Assembly (NCBI GenBank): GCA_001600695.1
Contig: BCKQ01000005.1
Location: 446,593 to 510,592, forward strand
Source: Ascoidea asiatica
Taxonomy: Eukaryota; Ascomycota; Saccharomycetes; Ascoideales; Ascoideaceae
Length of the DNA: 64,000 nt
Direction: 5' to 3'
Shown: positions 21,301 to 31,638 of the stretch, one piece after another
Layout: the number at the start of each line of letters is the position of its first letter
Numbering within the stretch: the stretch's first letter is position 1
Translations under genes and position numbers: made by a program
Notes under the pieces: model-generated
What the model was told of the DNA's origin: nothing
The model's database searches: none
Seen by the model: only the letters and a program-made list of their open reading frames with translations

Positions 21301-24300
21301 TAATTCTAACCTCTTTAAAATTAGCCTCGGTTTCAAAGCAACCTATTGCTTATTTTTATGTTATTAAATATCTATTCAAAAATATTGCAGGAGGAAATTT
21401 CTACAAAGAATTTATGCCTTTATTGAAAATGTTGTTGGAATATTTTAATAGAGCAATTGATTCAGCTAAATCCATTCATGAAAGAGATGTATACGCAGAG
21501 TTGTGTTTATCAGTTCCTGTACGCTTAAGTGTTTTAGTACCTCATTTATTTCATTTAATGAGACCATTAGTTTACGCTCTTAATGGGTCTTCAGATTTAG
21601 TTTCTCAGGGATTAAGAACTTTGGAACTTTGTGTAGATAATTTAACATCAGAATATTTTGACCCCATAATAGAACCTGTTATTGGAGACGTGATGAAGGC
21701 TTTATGGGGTCATCTCAAACCATTACCATATCCACATCAAATAAGTCATACAACTGTAAGAATATTAGGAAAACTAGGTGGAAGAAATAGAAAATATATT
21801 CAAAATGTTCAAGACCTATCACCTGCCACAGATGTGTTTCAAGAGGTTTATGCGAACTTTAAGATAAACGGGTTTCCTTCAGATGCTAAAATATCTGTTA
21901 CTCCTGGGGTTGAAGCTGCATTATCACTTTTGAACACTGATGATGTATCTGAAGAATTTTCCGAGTACAAACTTAATGCATACTACTATATCAGAGCTTT
22001 GATAAAATTATTCATAGATTTTGATGTGCCAAAGAATATCAATCAATATATTAAGGGATGTACCTCAATTATTCTTAAAAAAAAATTGGATAATACAAAA
22101 GCATTACCAGATAAACTGGTAGCTGATCCAGTTAAGTTAGAAAGACAGGAAGGACTTTTACGTGAATTACTAAAAGGTTTATTTTTGTCTATAAAAATCG
22201 AAAAGGTCTCCACAGAATCAAAAAGATTTATCAAAGGATTATGTGATCATTTTGCAATATTATTCCTTGGAGAATCAGTTGTTTCTAAAATAAAGAACGA
22301 GAGGATTTTTTCTGTTTTTGACAAGGAAGGTTCTACTTTTTTAAATGAAAAGGTAATTTTGGATGCTATAGCATTTGCATTAAGTTCTGACGACAAAGAT
22401 ATCAGAAATGAAGGTATTTCATCAATAAAGAATTTATTTAATGCAAGTGTAATATTGCTAGAGTCCTTAGATAATATTTCAATGTTTTCCTTGTTACGCT
22501 CAATGGTTTTGAGATTTATTCATGAGTGTTATGAAGAGTTATATTATAGAAAGCTTGGAGGTGTTATCGGATTAAGGACCATGTTTGAAAAATTAGGCAT
22601 TCCTGCTTCTTGGTTTGCAACCTTTCAGGGTGAATTGATAAGAAGCTTGTTTTTCGTTTTGAAAGATTCTCATTCAAATGTACCTGAAGAAGTAAGAAGT
22701 GAGACTAAGGAATTAATTTTAATGGTTATTTCCGGTTGTAATGAAGGTAGAGAGAAAGAAGAAGTTTTATCTCAGCCATTTCAAGAAATTGTTGGAGTAA
22801 TTGTTTATGATTTAGCTAATTCTAATGAAGTGGTCAGAAAAACATCTCAAGAGGCTCTTTTAGTATTATCAAAGGTTACTAGTTGCCTTGTATCTGAAAT
22901 AATTTTCCCTTGCAAAACCACTCTTCTCACACCTATTTTTGGGAAACCATTGAGAGCTTTACCGTTCCCGATGCAAATAGGTAATATAGATGCAATAACT
23001 TTTTGTTTAGGCTTAGAGGGTACGTTTCTAAAGTTTGATGAAGAGTTGAATCGATTACTTTTTGAAACTTTGCAATTGGCAAGTGCTGAAGATGAATTGC
23101 TTACGAATAATCTTACTGATCATCGAACCTTGGTTCATTTAGTTCAGTTAAGGGTAGCTTGTATCCGTTTGTTATCTGCATCTTTATCAAAACCAGAGTT
23201 CAGTTCTGCTGCCCAACAAAATCGTATTAAAATTCATATACTTGCTGTTTTTTTTAAATCGTTATGTTCTACTTCACCAGAAGTCATTGAAGCTGCACAC
23301 GTAGGCTTGAAAGATTCTCTCGATCCAAATTTTAAACTTCCAAAGGAGTTACTTCAGCAAGGTCTTAGACCAATGCTTTCAACATTGTCAGACTATCAAA
23401 AGTTAACAGTTCCAAGTTTGGGAGCTTTAGAACGTCTCTTACAATTGCTTATCACCTACTTTAAAGTTGAAATTGGTAAAAAGCTTCTTGATCATGTTAA
23501 AGCTTTTGCTCAACAAAATACATTGCAAAAAATATCTGTTACAGAACTTGAAAATAACCATATCATCAAGGTTATAGTTGCTGTTCTTAATATTTTTCAT
23601 GTTTTACCTCCCAAAGCGAATATGTATTTCGAGGAAATAATGACCACTCTAGAATATTTGGAAATGCAACTTCGAAGAAAAAAGGCATCTCCTTTCAGGA
23701 AGCCAGTTGCTAAATACCTTAATAGATTTTTTAAAGAGGGTTACCAATATTTCATTGATAAGTTCAATAAAAGATATACCGGAAACTTATTCTCAGATAT
23801 CCTTACAATGGAAGAAACTTCGAAACTTCGTTCGCTTATAAAAGAAAATATCAGTAAAATTTACGAGAATGTGTTAGGAGAATCAAACAAGAAAGTTCAA
23901 TGCTCAAAGTTCGCAAACTTAATAGATATTGTAGAAGCATTAGCAAAAACAGACACATCTTGGTTCAATGATCAGTTGGATTTACTTACCAACATATTGA
24001 AAATGTCTAAAGATGTTGCAACTTTTGAACATGAACAAGGTTTTGAAGTTGATGTTCACTTTCAGGTTGTTCAAGCTTTTGAAAAACTTCAAATTATTTT
24101 TTTGAAATTTTTTGAAAGTAATGAAAATTGTTCCGAAAATGTTTTAAAAATAATTGATTTGGTATGCTCATACAGAATCGAAATATCATTGGAGTTAGAA
24201 GACTACATTTTCACTAAAGTAGTAAAATCCAATAATGCATCTTTAAAACAAGAATATTTAGCTAAGTGTGCTAGTATGTCAATTGACAAGGTCTGTTCTC

Positions 24301-27300
24301 AGAAAACAAAAGTTTATTTATTCAAGTTTATATTGAATCCCATTTTAATCTATGAAGGTTACAAGTATAAAACTCTAGAAAAGCTCTACAAGAAAATCGA
24401 TGGCTCCACTGATCTGCCATTGTGGTTAAAATTAATCCATTCAAAAATATGGTGTGCTAATACTGATTTAATTACTGATCTTAGAGCTGGACCTATTGAC
24501 TTTTATAGAATTGAGCTTTTACAAATGACAGCTTGTTTGATAAAGTTTGCTCCAGATGCAGCAAGCGATGTTAGAAAAGATATTGTGAAGTTTTGTTGGG
24601 TTTACACTAAGTTAGATGACAGTATTACACAACAAGTTGCTTATTTAGTAACATCCTATTTTATAACTGCTTTTGCTACCCCAGTGAAAATCATTACTAA
24701 AGTCCTATTATCTCTTCTCAAATCACATTTAATTGATACAAGATATATTGTAAAGCAAGCTCTAGATCTTTTAGCTCCAGTGCTCCCTGTAAGGATGAAA
24801 GATCCTACTTTATCCTGGCTCAAACATGCTAGAAAGATATTGTCGGAAGATGGCTATAATATTCCTCAAGTTGTTACAATCTATCAGTTCATTGTTGGTC
24901 ATTCAGATTTATTTTTTCCTGTTAGAGATCATTTTATTCCAAACATTATAACTGCAATGGGAAAACTAATTCTTTTATCAAATTCAAACTCAGAAAATCA
25001 GATTCTAGCGATTGACTTGGCCCAGTTGATTGCAATTTGGGAAAGAAAAGCCATCAAAATAAAACTCGAGCAAGAAATAAAGTTTGAAGAGAACAATACA
25101 TCCAAGGACTCTGTTCTTTTACTTTCACAAATTTCTTTGAATCAGAAAGAATCTTATCTCAGTTTCCTAACAAGATATTTTGTCACTAATACTCAAAGGG
25201 TTTCTGAGACAGAAGTTGGACAACGTGCTCTAAGAGTATTATACAGTGTTTTGAGTCTTGAAGATTGGTCTCAGGTGAATATCAAGCTCCAATTTGTTGA
25301 GAGATTTTTAACACCTACAGATTTTTCAGGAAATAATGCAATTCCTTATTGTCTCAATTCGTTGGAATTTTTTTGCATTGTTCTCAAGTGGAAAAAACCG
25401 AAATGGATTATAGAAAATATAAGTTACTTGAAAACCTTATTAGATAAAAGTTTAAAATGTGAAGTTTATGAAATTCATGAAATTCTACAAAAAGCTTTAT
25501 ATATTATTTTGAATTCTATTTCATCCTATCAAACAGATAAAACTATTGAAAGTGAGGAGATGAAAGATTTCTCAAAGTTTCTTGTGGATATTGCTTCTGA
25601 GGATATATTTTCTTCATCTAACAGTAAAATTGCAGCAGGAATTTTGCTATGTTCAACATTATCTAATTTTGATCCCACACTAGTAGATTCTTTTCTTTCA
25701 GATATATTGAAGTCATTTGCAAAGTATTATAAAGAATTCCGTTCTGCGTCAAGCCAACCGCATGAAAATAACAACTACAATTCTGAATCGGATTCAAAAA
25801 CTGCTACAAAGCTTTTGGAAAAGACCATAGAAATGGGAGCTAAGAGAATAAGTATGCTAGGAGATCAGCGAAAATTACTTTTATCATTATTGACCCAACT
25901 AATCGAAGGCTCCTCGGATGAAGCTCTTTTAGAAATGATTTTGAATTTAGTGAAAAAATGGGTTTTTTCCAAGGATACTTTTCCTACAGTGAAAGAAAAA
26001 GCAGAAATTTTAAGTAGTATGCAAGGTTTTGAAGACAGAAACCTTCTAGTATTAGCCAAGAAATTTTATCAAATTATTGTTGAAATATATGAAGATGAGT
26101 CTTTAGTGTTTTCGGATCTAACCGCAAGAATGGAGGGTTCGTTTCTTTCTGGAACAAAATTCCGAGATATCACAACAAGGAGGAAGTTAATGAAAATTTT
26201 TAATAACAGTCTTGAGCCTAACTTAACAAAAATATTTTATTATATTATTACAGATCAGAACTGGGAGCATCTCAAAGATTACTATTGGATTAATCAAGCT
26301 AATCAATTGTTGTTTAGCTCTTTTGATAAAAATTTTGACTTAAAACTTTCACATGGAAATTATTATCTCAGACCATTCTCAAATTTAAGGGAAGGAGTGG
26401 ATGTAATTCCATTAGATTCTCCTGATGATTCTAAAGTAAAATCATTTGTATCAAATCATATTAACTTCTTAAATAGTATCAAGGGGGTGAAGGCAAGCGA
26501 CATATTATTACCACTCATCGAATTATCATATTTTAGTAATGATACTGCTCATGGAATTTGGCTTCAATTATTTCCCTTATGCTACAAAACGATTACTATG
26601 AAGGAAAAAATTGAAGAAAGAATCGAGGAAAAAATTGATTTCATGGGACAATTATCCGTTCTTTTTTCTAAACCTTATTATCAATCTTCATCGAGGCCCA
26701 ATGTAATTTTGTCGTTCTTAGAAGCTATTGGAAGATGTCCTGATCTTCAATTACCACCTCAGTTAGTTAACTATTTAGGAGAAACTTATAATAGTTGGTA
26801 TCAAGCGCTTAAGATTCTTGAGGCTAACAATAATAATTCCTCGGTTGACAACTCAAAAGTTCATGAAATAAATCAGGATGCACTAATTGAGATTTATTCC
26901 TCTTTACAGGAGGATGACATGTTCTACGGACTATGGAGGAGACGAGCTAATTATCTAGAAACGAGTTCTGCTTTGTCGTTTGAACAGATTGGTTTATGGG
27001 ACAATGCTTTACGTAAGTATGAAGAAGCTCAAATAAAGGCAAGGAGTGGTGTTCTTCCATATGGTGAGTCTGAATACTCCCTTTGGGAAGATCATTGGAT
27101 TTTATGTGCAGAAAAATTGCAACAATGGGATGTTCTAACGGAACTCGCTAAACACGAAGGGTTCACTGACTTGCTCTTAGAATGTGGCTGGCGAGTGGCA
27201 AGTTGGACAGAAGATAAAGAACCTCTAGAGAATTCTGTAAGAGCAGTGATGGATGTTCCAACTCCAAGAAGACAAATATTTCAAACATTTTTATGTCTCC

Positions 27301-30128
27301 AAGGTTTTGCTCAACAAGATAGATCAGCACAGGAGTTGTGTAAGTTTTGTGATGAGGGTATTCAGCTTTCCTTAAGAAAATGGAAATCTCTTCCAATAAG
27401 ATTCACAACAGCTCATGTTCAGTTGTTACACACTTTTCAACAGTACATTGAATTCATGGAAGCGAGCCAAGTGTATAATAGTCTAGTTACAACCAACGCT
27501 CACAATATAGATACCAAATCTCAAGAGCTTAAAAGAGTATTGCAAGCTTGGCGTGAAAGACTACCGAATATTTGGGATGATATTAACATATGGAATGATT
27601 TAGTTACTTGGAGACAGCATGCATTTAATGTCGTAAACAATGTTTATATGCCTTTTATACCTGCCCTTCAAGCTAACGGAAGTGGGGCAAATTCTTATGC
27701 ATATAGAGGTTACCATGAAATAGCTTGGGTAATAAATCGATTTGCTCATGTTGCAAGAAAACACAATATGCCTGCTGTTTGTATTAGTCAATTGACAAGG
27801 ATATACACATTGCCAAATATTGAAATTCAAGAAGCTTTCTTAAAGCTTAGAGAACAGGCAAAATGCCATTATCAAAACGAAAAGGAGTTGAACACTGGAT
27901 TAGATGTTATTAGTAATACCAACTTGGGCTATTTTGCACCTGCTCAAAAGGCAGAGTTTTTTGCCTTAAAAGGAATGTTTTTAGCAAAATTGAATGTCAA
28001 AGAAGAAGCCAATAAATCTTTTGCAATTGCAGTTCAAAATTATCTTCATTTAGCCAAAGGATGGGCAGAGTGGGGTTTCTATAACGACAGGCAGTTTAAA
28101 GAGAATCCCGATCAGATTGTATATGCATCTTATGCTTTGGGTTGCTATTTGCAAGCTGCAGGACTTTACAAAAATGGAAAAACAAGGAGGATTTTAGCTC
28201 GAATATTGTGGCTTATAAGCATAGATAATGATGACAAAACACTTGTTGGTATCTTTGAAGAATATAAAGGTGAAGTGCCTGTTTGGTATTGGATCACTTT
28301 CATTCCTCAATTAGTTACTTCATTGTCACATAGAGAAGCACCTTTAGTAAAAAGTATTCTTATTAAAATAGCCAAAACTTATCCTCAGGCTCTTCATTTT
28401 CAGCTCAGAACATCAAGAGAAGATTTTACAGCTCTTCAAAGACAAGCAATTGTTTTAGCTCAGGCTCAAAATACTCTAAATTCTGCTAGTCCTATTTCTA
28501 AATCTAGACCTTTAGAGTATGTTGAAGAAGTGATGGGAATATTAAAAACAGCTTTTCCTTTACTTGCTCTCAATTTAGAGTCAATAGTTGATCTTATTTG
28601 CCAAAGATTCAAACTTAATGCGGATGAAGATGCTTTCAGATTAGTTGTTGCTATGATTAATGATGGATCGCAATATTATTACAGACCCCCTTCCGAGAAT
28701 AAAGTTCCAAATCATATTGTGGAAAATATTAGGAAATTTGCAGCAAATGTTTTGCCAAAAGTAATGAGAATCCCATTTGAACAAGAACTTATTGAATGCA
28801 ACCCAGATTTTGATACTTACATGGCTAGATTGAAAAGATGGAAAGAACGTCTTGAGAATAAACTTGATAGAAGATTCAAACACATTAATTTGGAAACCCT
28901 TTCTCCACATCTTACTCAATTTCATCATCAAAAGTTTGAAGACATTGAAATACCCGGTCAATATTTGCTAAATAAAGATAACAACATTCATTTTGTAAAA
29001 ATCGAAAGATTTCTTCCCTCGCTTGATTTAATGCGTGGATCTACTGGTTGTTATAAAAGGTTAAAAATTAGAGGTCATGATGGTTCTTTACACTCATTTA
29101 TTGTTCAATCTCCTGCCACTCGTCATAGCAGAAGAGAAGAGAGACTTTTTCAATTATTCAGAATTTTTAGTGATGAGCTATCAAGAAAGGTTCAAGCTCG
29201 TTCAAGAAATATTTCATTTACTGTACCGATTGCAGTTCCATTATCACCACATGTTCGAATAATAGCTGAAGCTCTTAATTATTTATCCTTACAAAGTATA
29301 TACGAAGACTATTGCCGAAAAAATAAGCTAGATCCTGATGAACCTCTTCTTTATACAATTAAAAAGATTCGTTCAGCATACAACGAACGTTTACCAAAAC
29401 CAGAATTCACAAGTATTAGAGTTGAGATATTCAATGCTATTCAAGCTTTACTTGTTCCTACTACAGTTCTTCGTGATTTTTTTGTTAATTTGTATCCAAA
29501 ATATGAAGACTTTTGGATTTTCAGAAAACAGTTTTCTTCCCAATATGCTTCATTTATGTTCATGTGTTTTTCTTTGTGCATTTCGAATAGATACCCTAAA
29601 AGAATTCATATAAATTTCAATTCCGGTGATGTTTTTACAAGCGATATGATACCATCAAAACTCACCACAAAATTGAGCTTCAACAAATCAAATAGTTCAG
29701 AAGGATCTGAATTTCGTATGACACCATTACTTCATAATACAGATAATGTTCCTTTTAGATTGTCATCGAATATACAAGAATTGATTGGTGATGTTTCAAT
29801 GGAAGGAATTACCTCTGTTCATTTATTTACAATAGGAAAATGTTTATCTGAACCGGAATTTGATATGGAACAATTTTTGTGTTTATTTGTTCGTGATGAA
29901 GCTATTTCATGGTTTACTAATACTAAACCTTCTGTGGTTCCTCAAGATAGTCATCTTAGAAATATCATAAAATTAAGTGTTGAAAAGGTTCAAAATAATG
30001 TTGCAAAAACGTGTACTCCACTGTCACCATCTTTAGTTGCGACTCAAGCTGCTCTTGATTTAATTTCAGTAGCTGTTAATCCTTCATATTTGGCTAATTC
30101 AGATATTAGTTATATGTCTTTCTTTTAA
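18378..30128 (+). CDS. TRA1: Tra1, PIKK-family pseudokinase scaffold of SAGA and NuA4
   Basis: Tra1 is the activator-binding subunit shared by the SAGA and NuA4 histone acetyltransferase complexes. The uninterrupted frame codes 3916 residues against 3744 in S. cerevisiae. The excess lies mainly in Asn/Asp/Pro-rich inserts at about 194-327 and 620-735. HEAT repeats fill the first 2500 or so residues; the FAT domain is roughly 2700-3300 and the PI3K-like domain about 3560-3860. In that domain the catalytic loop reads SNRYPKRIHINFNSGDVFTS, lacking the GDRHxxN and DFG residues, as in other Tra1/TRRAP proteins, so it is a pseudokinase. The FATC end is DISYMSFF. The start is the first ATG. The gene contains few CTG codons (20355, 22116, 24414, 30021) against many more CTC codons. 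Confidence 0.97.
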   Translation: MSLISNTEKIDTFAKILSSEETDIKLKIKTLSELCEITETFNTSNEYNHFLKKLIPIFFNLLNIIPINNYLYSNQHKLRHYIFEIFQRCLMNDLFKIYSIDLLNLLMNLIKLENEDNSILILQILINLHKSYKSDLNIYLNPFIDLIIQIYKNVPILVNETFNKNVQILNKDNLNSNTIKINQSNQDKIVISENNSNDTVMDEINEDPNENNNNKDNQENNKEKNNNNNNTNNDNDNKDQNKNNSKNDNNNDNNKNNNNDTDSKLQPSNQLLSLSSPTPVLTPTPNQTPGPILTQVNTPNTPNPNPNPNANLNSNSNMNTNSDSQFLNISPNAMHSFKLVAECPISTVTLFSSHKQLIQSDLPRIIPYIIDILKLQVNHQKNSRLLSELNGKKFTSVSNLIKNRKNYSDFIAVQVKSASFLAYVFIRGYCQEILKSYNSIIPDLILRLLQDCPSESSASRKELLHATRHMLSTTSRDLFIPKLDLFYDETILIGDALTSYETLRPLAYSMVADFIHTIRTELNPTQIKKTVIMFCSKLCDSSLAITVQVMSAKLLLNLIENIRKLENKSHSRQLFMLIINAFTKRFQILNNDYKSIIKRNKEYELKLIQIEKKHSNFKNNFDPNNNNINNKVKNIDLDNDGVEKLIQKEKEVEVELELELELNQKSIQSKNKVENHNRNDNYDNNENNNKDLDDSGDIKMTDVSEANSNNKNEPKTNEESKNSKNSIIDNKIELDDILTYKELLKHSPVILFNQNQKSTEPLKEAKYIFKTLMNYLKNIMICLKQSNPPPSSPDYNQIFWNQFACSFSYEEVNIFTKLFKEALVGMRFFQSSNPSLLEDEEANNQSFTLSSKAFTMSTTKEEKEIMEMFCSIFSSIDLATFNEICQEMMETLYQNILLNPSLLHIPQSFLLKELTSANFTGLLISFLKTKLKDLGEINLLRSNVLIRLFKLTFLTVHVSNNNVNESVLVPHLNDLILTSLKLASVSKQPIAYFYVIKYLFKNIAGGNFYKEFMPLLKMLLEYFNRAIDSAKSIHERDVYAELCLSVPVRLSVLVPHLFHLMRPLVYALNGSSDLVSQGLRTLELCVDNLTSEYFDPIIEPVIGDVMKALWGHLKPLPYPHQISHTTVRILGKLGGRNRKYIQNVQDLSPATDVFQEVYANFKINGFPSDAKISVTPGVEAALSLLNTDDVSEEFSEYKLNAYYYIRALIKLFIDFDVPKNINQYIKGCTSIILKKKLDNTKALPDKLVADPVKLERQEGLLRELLKGLFLSIKIEKVSTESKRFIKGLCDHFAILFLGESVVSKIKNERIFSVFDKEGSTFLNEKVILDAIAFALSSDDKDIRNEGISSIKNLFNASVILLESLDNISMFSLLRSMVLRFIHECYEELYYRKLGGVIGLRTMFEKLGIPASWFATFQGELIRSLFFVLKDSHSNVPEEVRSETKELILMVISGCNEGREKEEVLSQPFQEIVGVIVYDLANSNEVVRKTSQEALLVLSKVTSCLVSEIIFPCKTTLLTPIFGKPLRALPFPMQIGNIDAITFCLGLEGTFLKFDEELNRLLFETLQLASAEDELLTNNLTDHRTLVHLVQLRVACIRLLSASLSKPEFSSAAQQNRIKIHILAVFFKSLCSTSPEVIEAAHVGLKDSLDPNFKLPKELLQQGLRPMLSTLSDYQKLTVPSLGALERLLQLLITYFKVEIGKKLLDHVKAFAQQNTLQKISVTELENNHIIKVIVAVLNIFHVLPPKANMYFEEIMTTLEYLEMQLRRKKASPFRKPVAKYLNRFFKEGYQYFIDKFNKRYTGNLFSDILTMEETSKLRSLIKENISKIYENVLGESNKKVQCSKFANLIDIVEALAKTDTSWFNDQLDLLTNILKMSKDVATFEHEQGFEVDVHFQVVQAFEKLQIIFLKFFESNENCSENVLKIIDLVCSYRIEISLELEDYIFTKVVKSNNASLKQEYLAKCASMSIDKVCSQKTKVYLFKFILNPILIYEGYKYKTLEKLYKKIDGSTDLPLWLKLIHSKIWCANTDLITDLRAGPIDFYRIELLQMTACLIKFAPDAASDVRKDIVKFCWVYTKLDDSITQQVAYLVTSYFITAFATPVKIITKVLLSLLKSHLIDTRYIVKQALDLLAPVLPVRMKDPTLSWLKHARKILSEDGYNIPQVVTIYQFIVGHSDLFFPVRDHFIPNIITAMGKLILLSNSNSENQILAIDLAQLIAIWERKAIKIKLEQEIKFEENNTSKDSVLLLSQISLNQKESYLSFLTRYFVTNTQRVSETEVGQRALRVLYSVLSLEDWSQVNIKLQFVERFLTPTDFSGNNAIPYCLNSLEFFCIVLKWKKPKWIIENISYLKTLLDKSLKCEVYEIHEILQKALYIILNSISSYQTDKTIESEEMKDFSKFLVDIASEDIFSSSNSKIAAGILLCSTLSNFDPTLVDSFLSDILKSFAKYYKEFRSASSQPHENNNYNSESDSKTATKLLEKTIEMGAKRISMLGDQRKLLLSLLTQLIEGSSDEALLEMILNLVKKWVFSKDTFPTVKEKAEILSSMQGFEDRNLLVLAKKFYQIIVEIYEDESLVFSDLTARMEGSFLSGTKFRDITTRRKLMKIFNNSLEPNLTKIFYYIITDQNWEHLKDYYWINQANQLLFSSFDKNFDLKLSHGNYYLRPFSNLREGVDVIPLDSPDDSKVKSFVSNHINFLNSIKGVKASDILLPLIELSYFSNDTAHGIWLQLFPLCYKTITMKEKIEERIEEKIDFMGQLSVLFSKPYYQSSSRPNVILSFLEAIGRCPDLQLPPQLVNYLGETYNSWYQALKILEANNNNSSVDNSKVHEINQDALIEIYSSLQEDDMFYGLWRRRANYLETSSALSFEQIGLWDNALRKYEEAQIKARSGVLPYGESEYSLWEDHWILCAEKLQQWDVLTELAKHEGFTDLLLECGWRVASWTEDKEPLENSVRAVMDVPTPRRQIFQTFLCLQGFAQQDRSAQELCKFCDEGIQLSLRKWKSLPIRFTTAHVQLLHTFQQYIEFMEASQVYNSLVTTNAHNIDTKSQELKRVLQAWRERLPNIWDDINIWNDLVTWRQHAFNVVNNVYMPFIPALQANGSGANSYAYRGYHEIAWVINRFAHVARKHNMPAVCISQLTRIYTLPNIEIQEAFLKLREQAKCHYQNEKELNTGLDVISNTNLGYFAPAQKAEFFALKGMFLAKLNVKEEANKSFAIAVQNYLHLAKGWAEWGFYNDRQFKENPDQIVYASYALGCYLQAAGLYKNGKTRRILARILWLISIDNDDKTLVGIFEEYKGEVPVWYWITFIPQLVTSLSHREAPLVKSILIKIAKTYPQALHFQLRTSREDFTALQRQAIVLAQAQNTLNSASPISKSRPLEYVEEVMGILKTAFPLLALNLESIVDLICQRFKLNADEDAFRLVVAMINDGSQYYYRPPSENKVPNHIVENIRKFAANVLPKVMRIPFEQELIECNPDFDTYMARLKRWKERLENKLDRRFKHINLETLSPHLTQFHHQKFEDIEIPGQYLLNKDNNIHFVKIERFLPSLDLMRGSTGCYKRLKIRGHDGSLHSFIVQSPATRHSRREERLFQLFRIFSDELSRKVQARSRNISFTVPIAVPLSPHVRIIAEALNYLSLQSIYEDYCRKNKLDPDEPLLYTIKKIRSAYNERLPKPEFTSIRVEIFNAIQALLVPTTVLRDFFVNLYPKYEDFWIFRKQFSSQYASFMFMCFSLCISNRYPKRIHINFNSGDVFTSDMIPSKLTTKLSFNKSNSSEGSEFRMTPLLHNTDNVPFRLSSNIQELIGDVSMEGITSVHLFTIGKCLSEPEFDMEQFLCLFVRDEAISWFTNTKPSVVPQDSHLRNIIKLSVEKVQNNVAKTCTPLSPSLVATQAALDLISVAVNPSYLANSDISYMSFF

Positions 30129-30435
30129 AAGTTCTGTTCAAATGTTTTACAGTTAACGTGTTTTTATAAATTCTATTATTTTGTTGATTATTAAATATAT
30201 CATTCTTACCTTCTTCATTCAATTTTTTTTATAACCTTTTATTTTTAATGTTAATTTCTGAAATTTATTTTTTATGTTCATTTTTTGTCTTTTAATTCTC
30301 CTCTTTCTTGAAGTTAAAACTATTTTATTCGATTCTTTACATAAAGCTTCTTTTTTTTGCAGTTGCATACTCAGGAATTGTTTGTTTATTGAAACATTAA
30401 TAATACATGTATTTTTAGTTATTTAAAATTTTTAC
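30129..30435. other. 3' intergenic region, TRA1 / four-span membrane protein (convergent)
   Basis: 307 bases, strongly T-rich, with no ORF or RNA signal that I can support. Confidence 0.5.
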
Positions 30436-31251
30436 TTAGACTAGTGGAGTAGGAGAAGAAGATTTTGAAATATATTTTGACCTCAATAAAGCTATTCTAT
30501 AAAAAACCGTATTAATAAAACAGTTGGAAAGTGATAAAAAAGAAATGAATAAAGAAATAAATGCTATAGTCTTTATATAAAGAGTAACATTAGAATTTGA
30601 GTTAACAGAATTATTCAAGTTATTAAGATCATTTGAATTATCTTTCAAATTTTTTTGATTTTTTTTGAAACTATCCTCATCTAAAGTATAAGCATTATAG
30701 GTTAAATTCTGTATTGGTATTAAATAATAAACTGAGGTTAAATATAATACAAAGCTAAAAAACTGGAGAATTGTACTTAAAATATGTAAATTGTAAGAAA
30801 ATTTATTTGGTATTGTTACTGAAGCAAAAGGTAGAATATATGCACATATTAAAAACTTGAAATTTAGCAGTGTTAGCTTTATTTAGAATATAGTATAACT
30901 TATGAGGAAGCAAAAATAAATAATTTAAAATTATAATTTAGTAGTTCTTACCATTACTAAAGTATAATATGGAGCCAATATTGAAATTGAAGGTCTGTTT
31001 TGAATTTCATCAAAAGGAATATTCATAAAAGAAATTAAATATTGAACTAAAAGTAAAAAAATATATGATTCCAAAAATCTTCGAACCAATTTTGAATTAT
31101 AAATAAAATCAGAATCAGAATCGAAATCATTTGATGAATTTAATTCAGATTTTATACCTGAATTTAGCTGTGAATCACAATTCAAAGTTGAACTTCCATT
31201 GATAGTACCAGAATTAAGAAGCAAATCAGAAAGATTGTTTTTTGAATCCAT
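30436..31251 (-). CDS. spliced four-span membrane protein, function unknown
   Basis: Two open frames join through an intron at 30856-30951 (GTAAGA donor, GCTAAC branch, CAAG acceptor) into a 239-residue protein. Exon 1 is 30952-31251 (100 codons from the ATG at 31251) and exon 2 is 30436-30855; the join is in phase 0. A Ser/Asn/Asp-rich head of about 45 residues is followed by four predicted spans: SYIFLLLVQYLISFM, the second running across the splice site (ISILAPYYTLVMFLICAYIL), LHILSTILQFFSFVLYL and TIAFISLFISFLSLSNCF. That the second span is built from both exons supports the splice. I do not recognise the family. The layout is vaguely like Shr3/Psh3 amino-acid permease chaperones, which I offer only as a guess. 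Confidence 0.65.
30856..30951 (-). other. spliceosomal intron in the four-span membrane protein gene
   Basis: 96 nt on the minus strand: ATG|GTAAGA donor, GCTAAC branch about 30 nt before the acceptor, TTTCAAG|TTT acceptor. Both flanks are open in the joined frame. Confidence 0.7.
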
Positions 31252-31545
31252 ATTCAAAAGTTATAGAATAATAAAATTTTTGAAATAATAAAAATTTCAA
31301 AAATAAAAAGATATATATATAAAATTTCAAAAACAAATTTATCTTGTAAATTTTTTACTTTTTAGATTGTTTACTGAAAAGTATATTTTACATTTTATTT
31401 TACTTTCATTGATTTCAATAAATGATCAATATGTTTCATTTATACTAAAGTTTCAGTGTTTTATGAAGTCCTTACTCAAAGTAAAAACAGAAGGAAATAC
31501 TTCTTTGTGTTCTTTAATCAAATATAAATTCAAAACAAAAGTTTA

Positions 31546-31583
31546 GACTTTGGGACTTTGGGACTTTGGGACTTTGGGACTTT
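31546..31583 (+). repeat. GACTTTGG octamer tandem repeat (G4-capable)
   Basis: 4.75 exact copies of the 8-bp unit GACTTTGG. Read as GGG-N5-GGG-N5-GGG-N5-GGG (31552-31578) it meets the usual G-quadruplex rule. Confidence 0.85.
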
Positions 31584-31613
31584 CAGAACTTTGGAATTTG
31601 TTTTTTTGATTTT

Positions 31614-31638
31614 GGGTTTGGGGTTTGGGGTTTGGGGG
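31614..31638 (+). repeat. telomere-like GGGG-TTT repeat, G-quadruplex motif
   Basis: The run is G3 T3 G4 T3 G4 T3 G5, a near-perfect four-tract G-quadruplex motif with three-base loops. It resembles ciliate-type telomere repeats but is internal. It lies about 360 bases upstream of the four-span gene. Confidence 0.85.
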
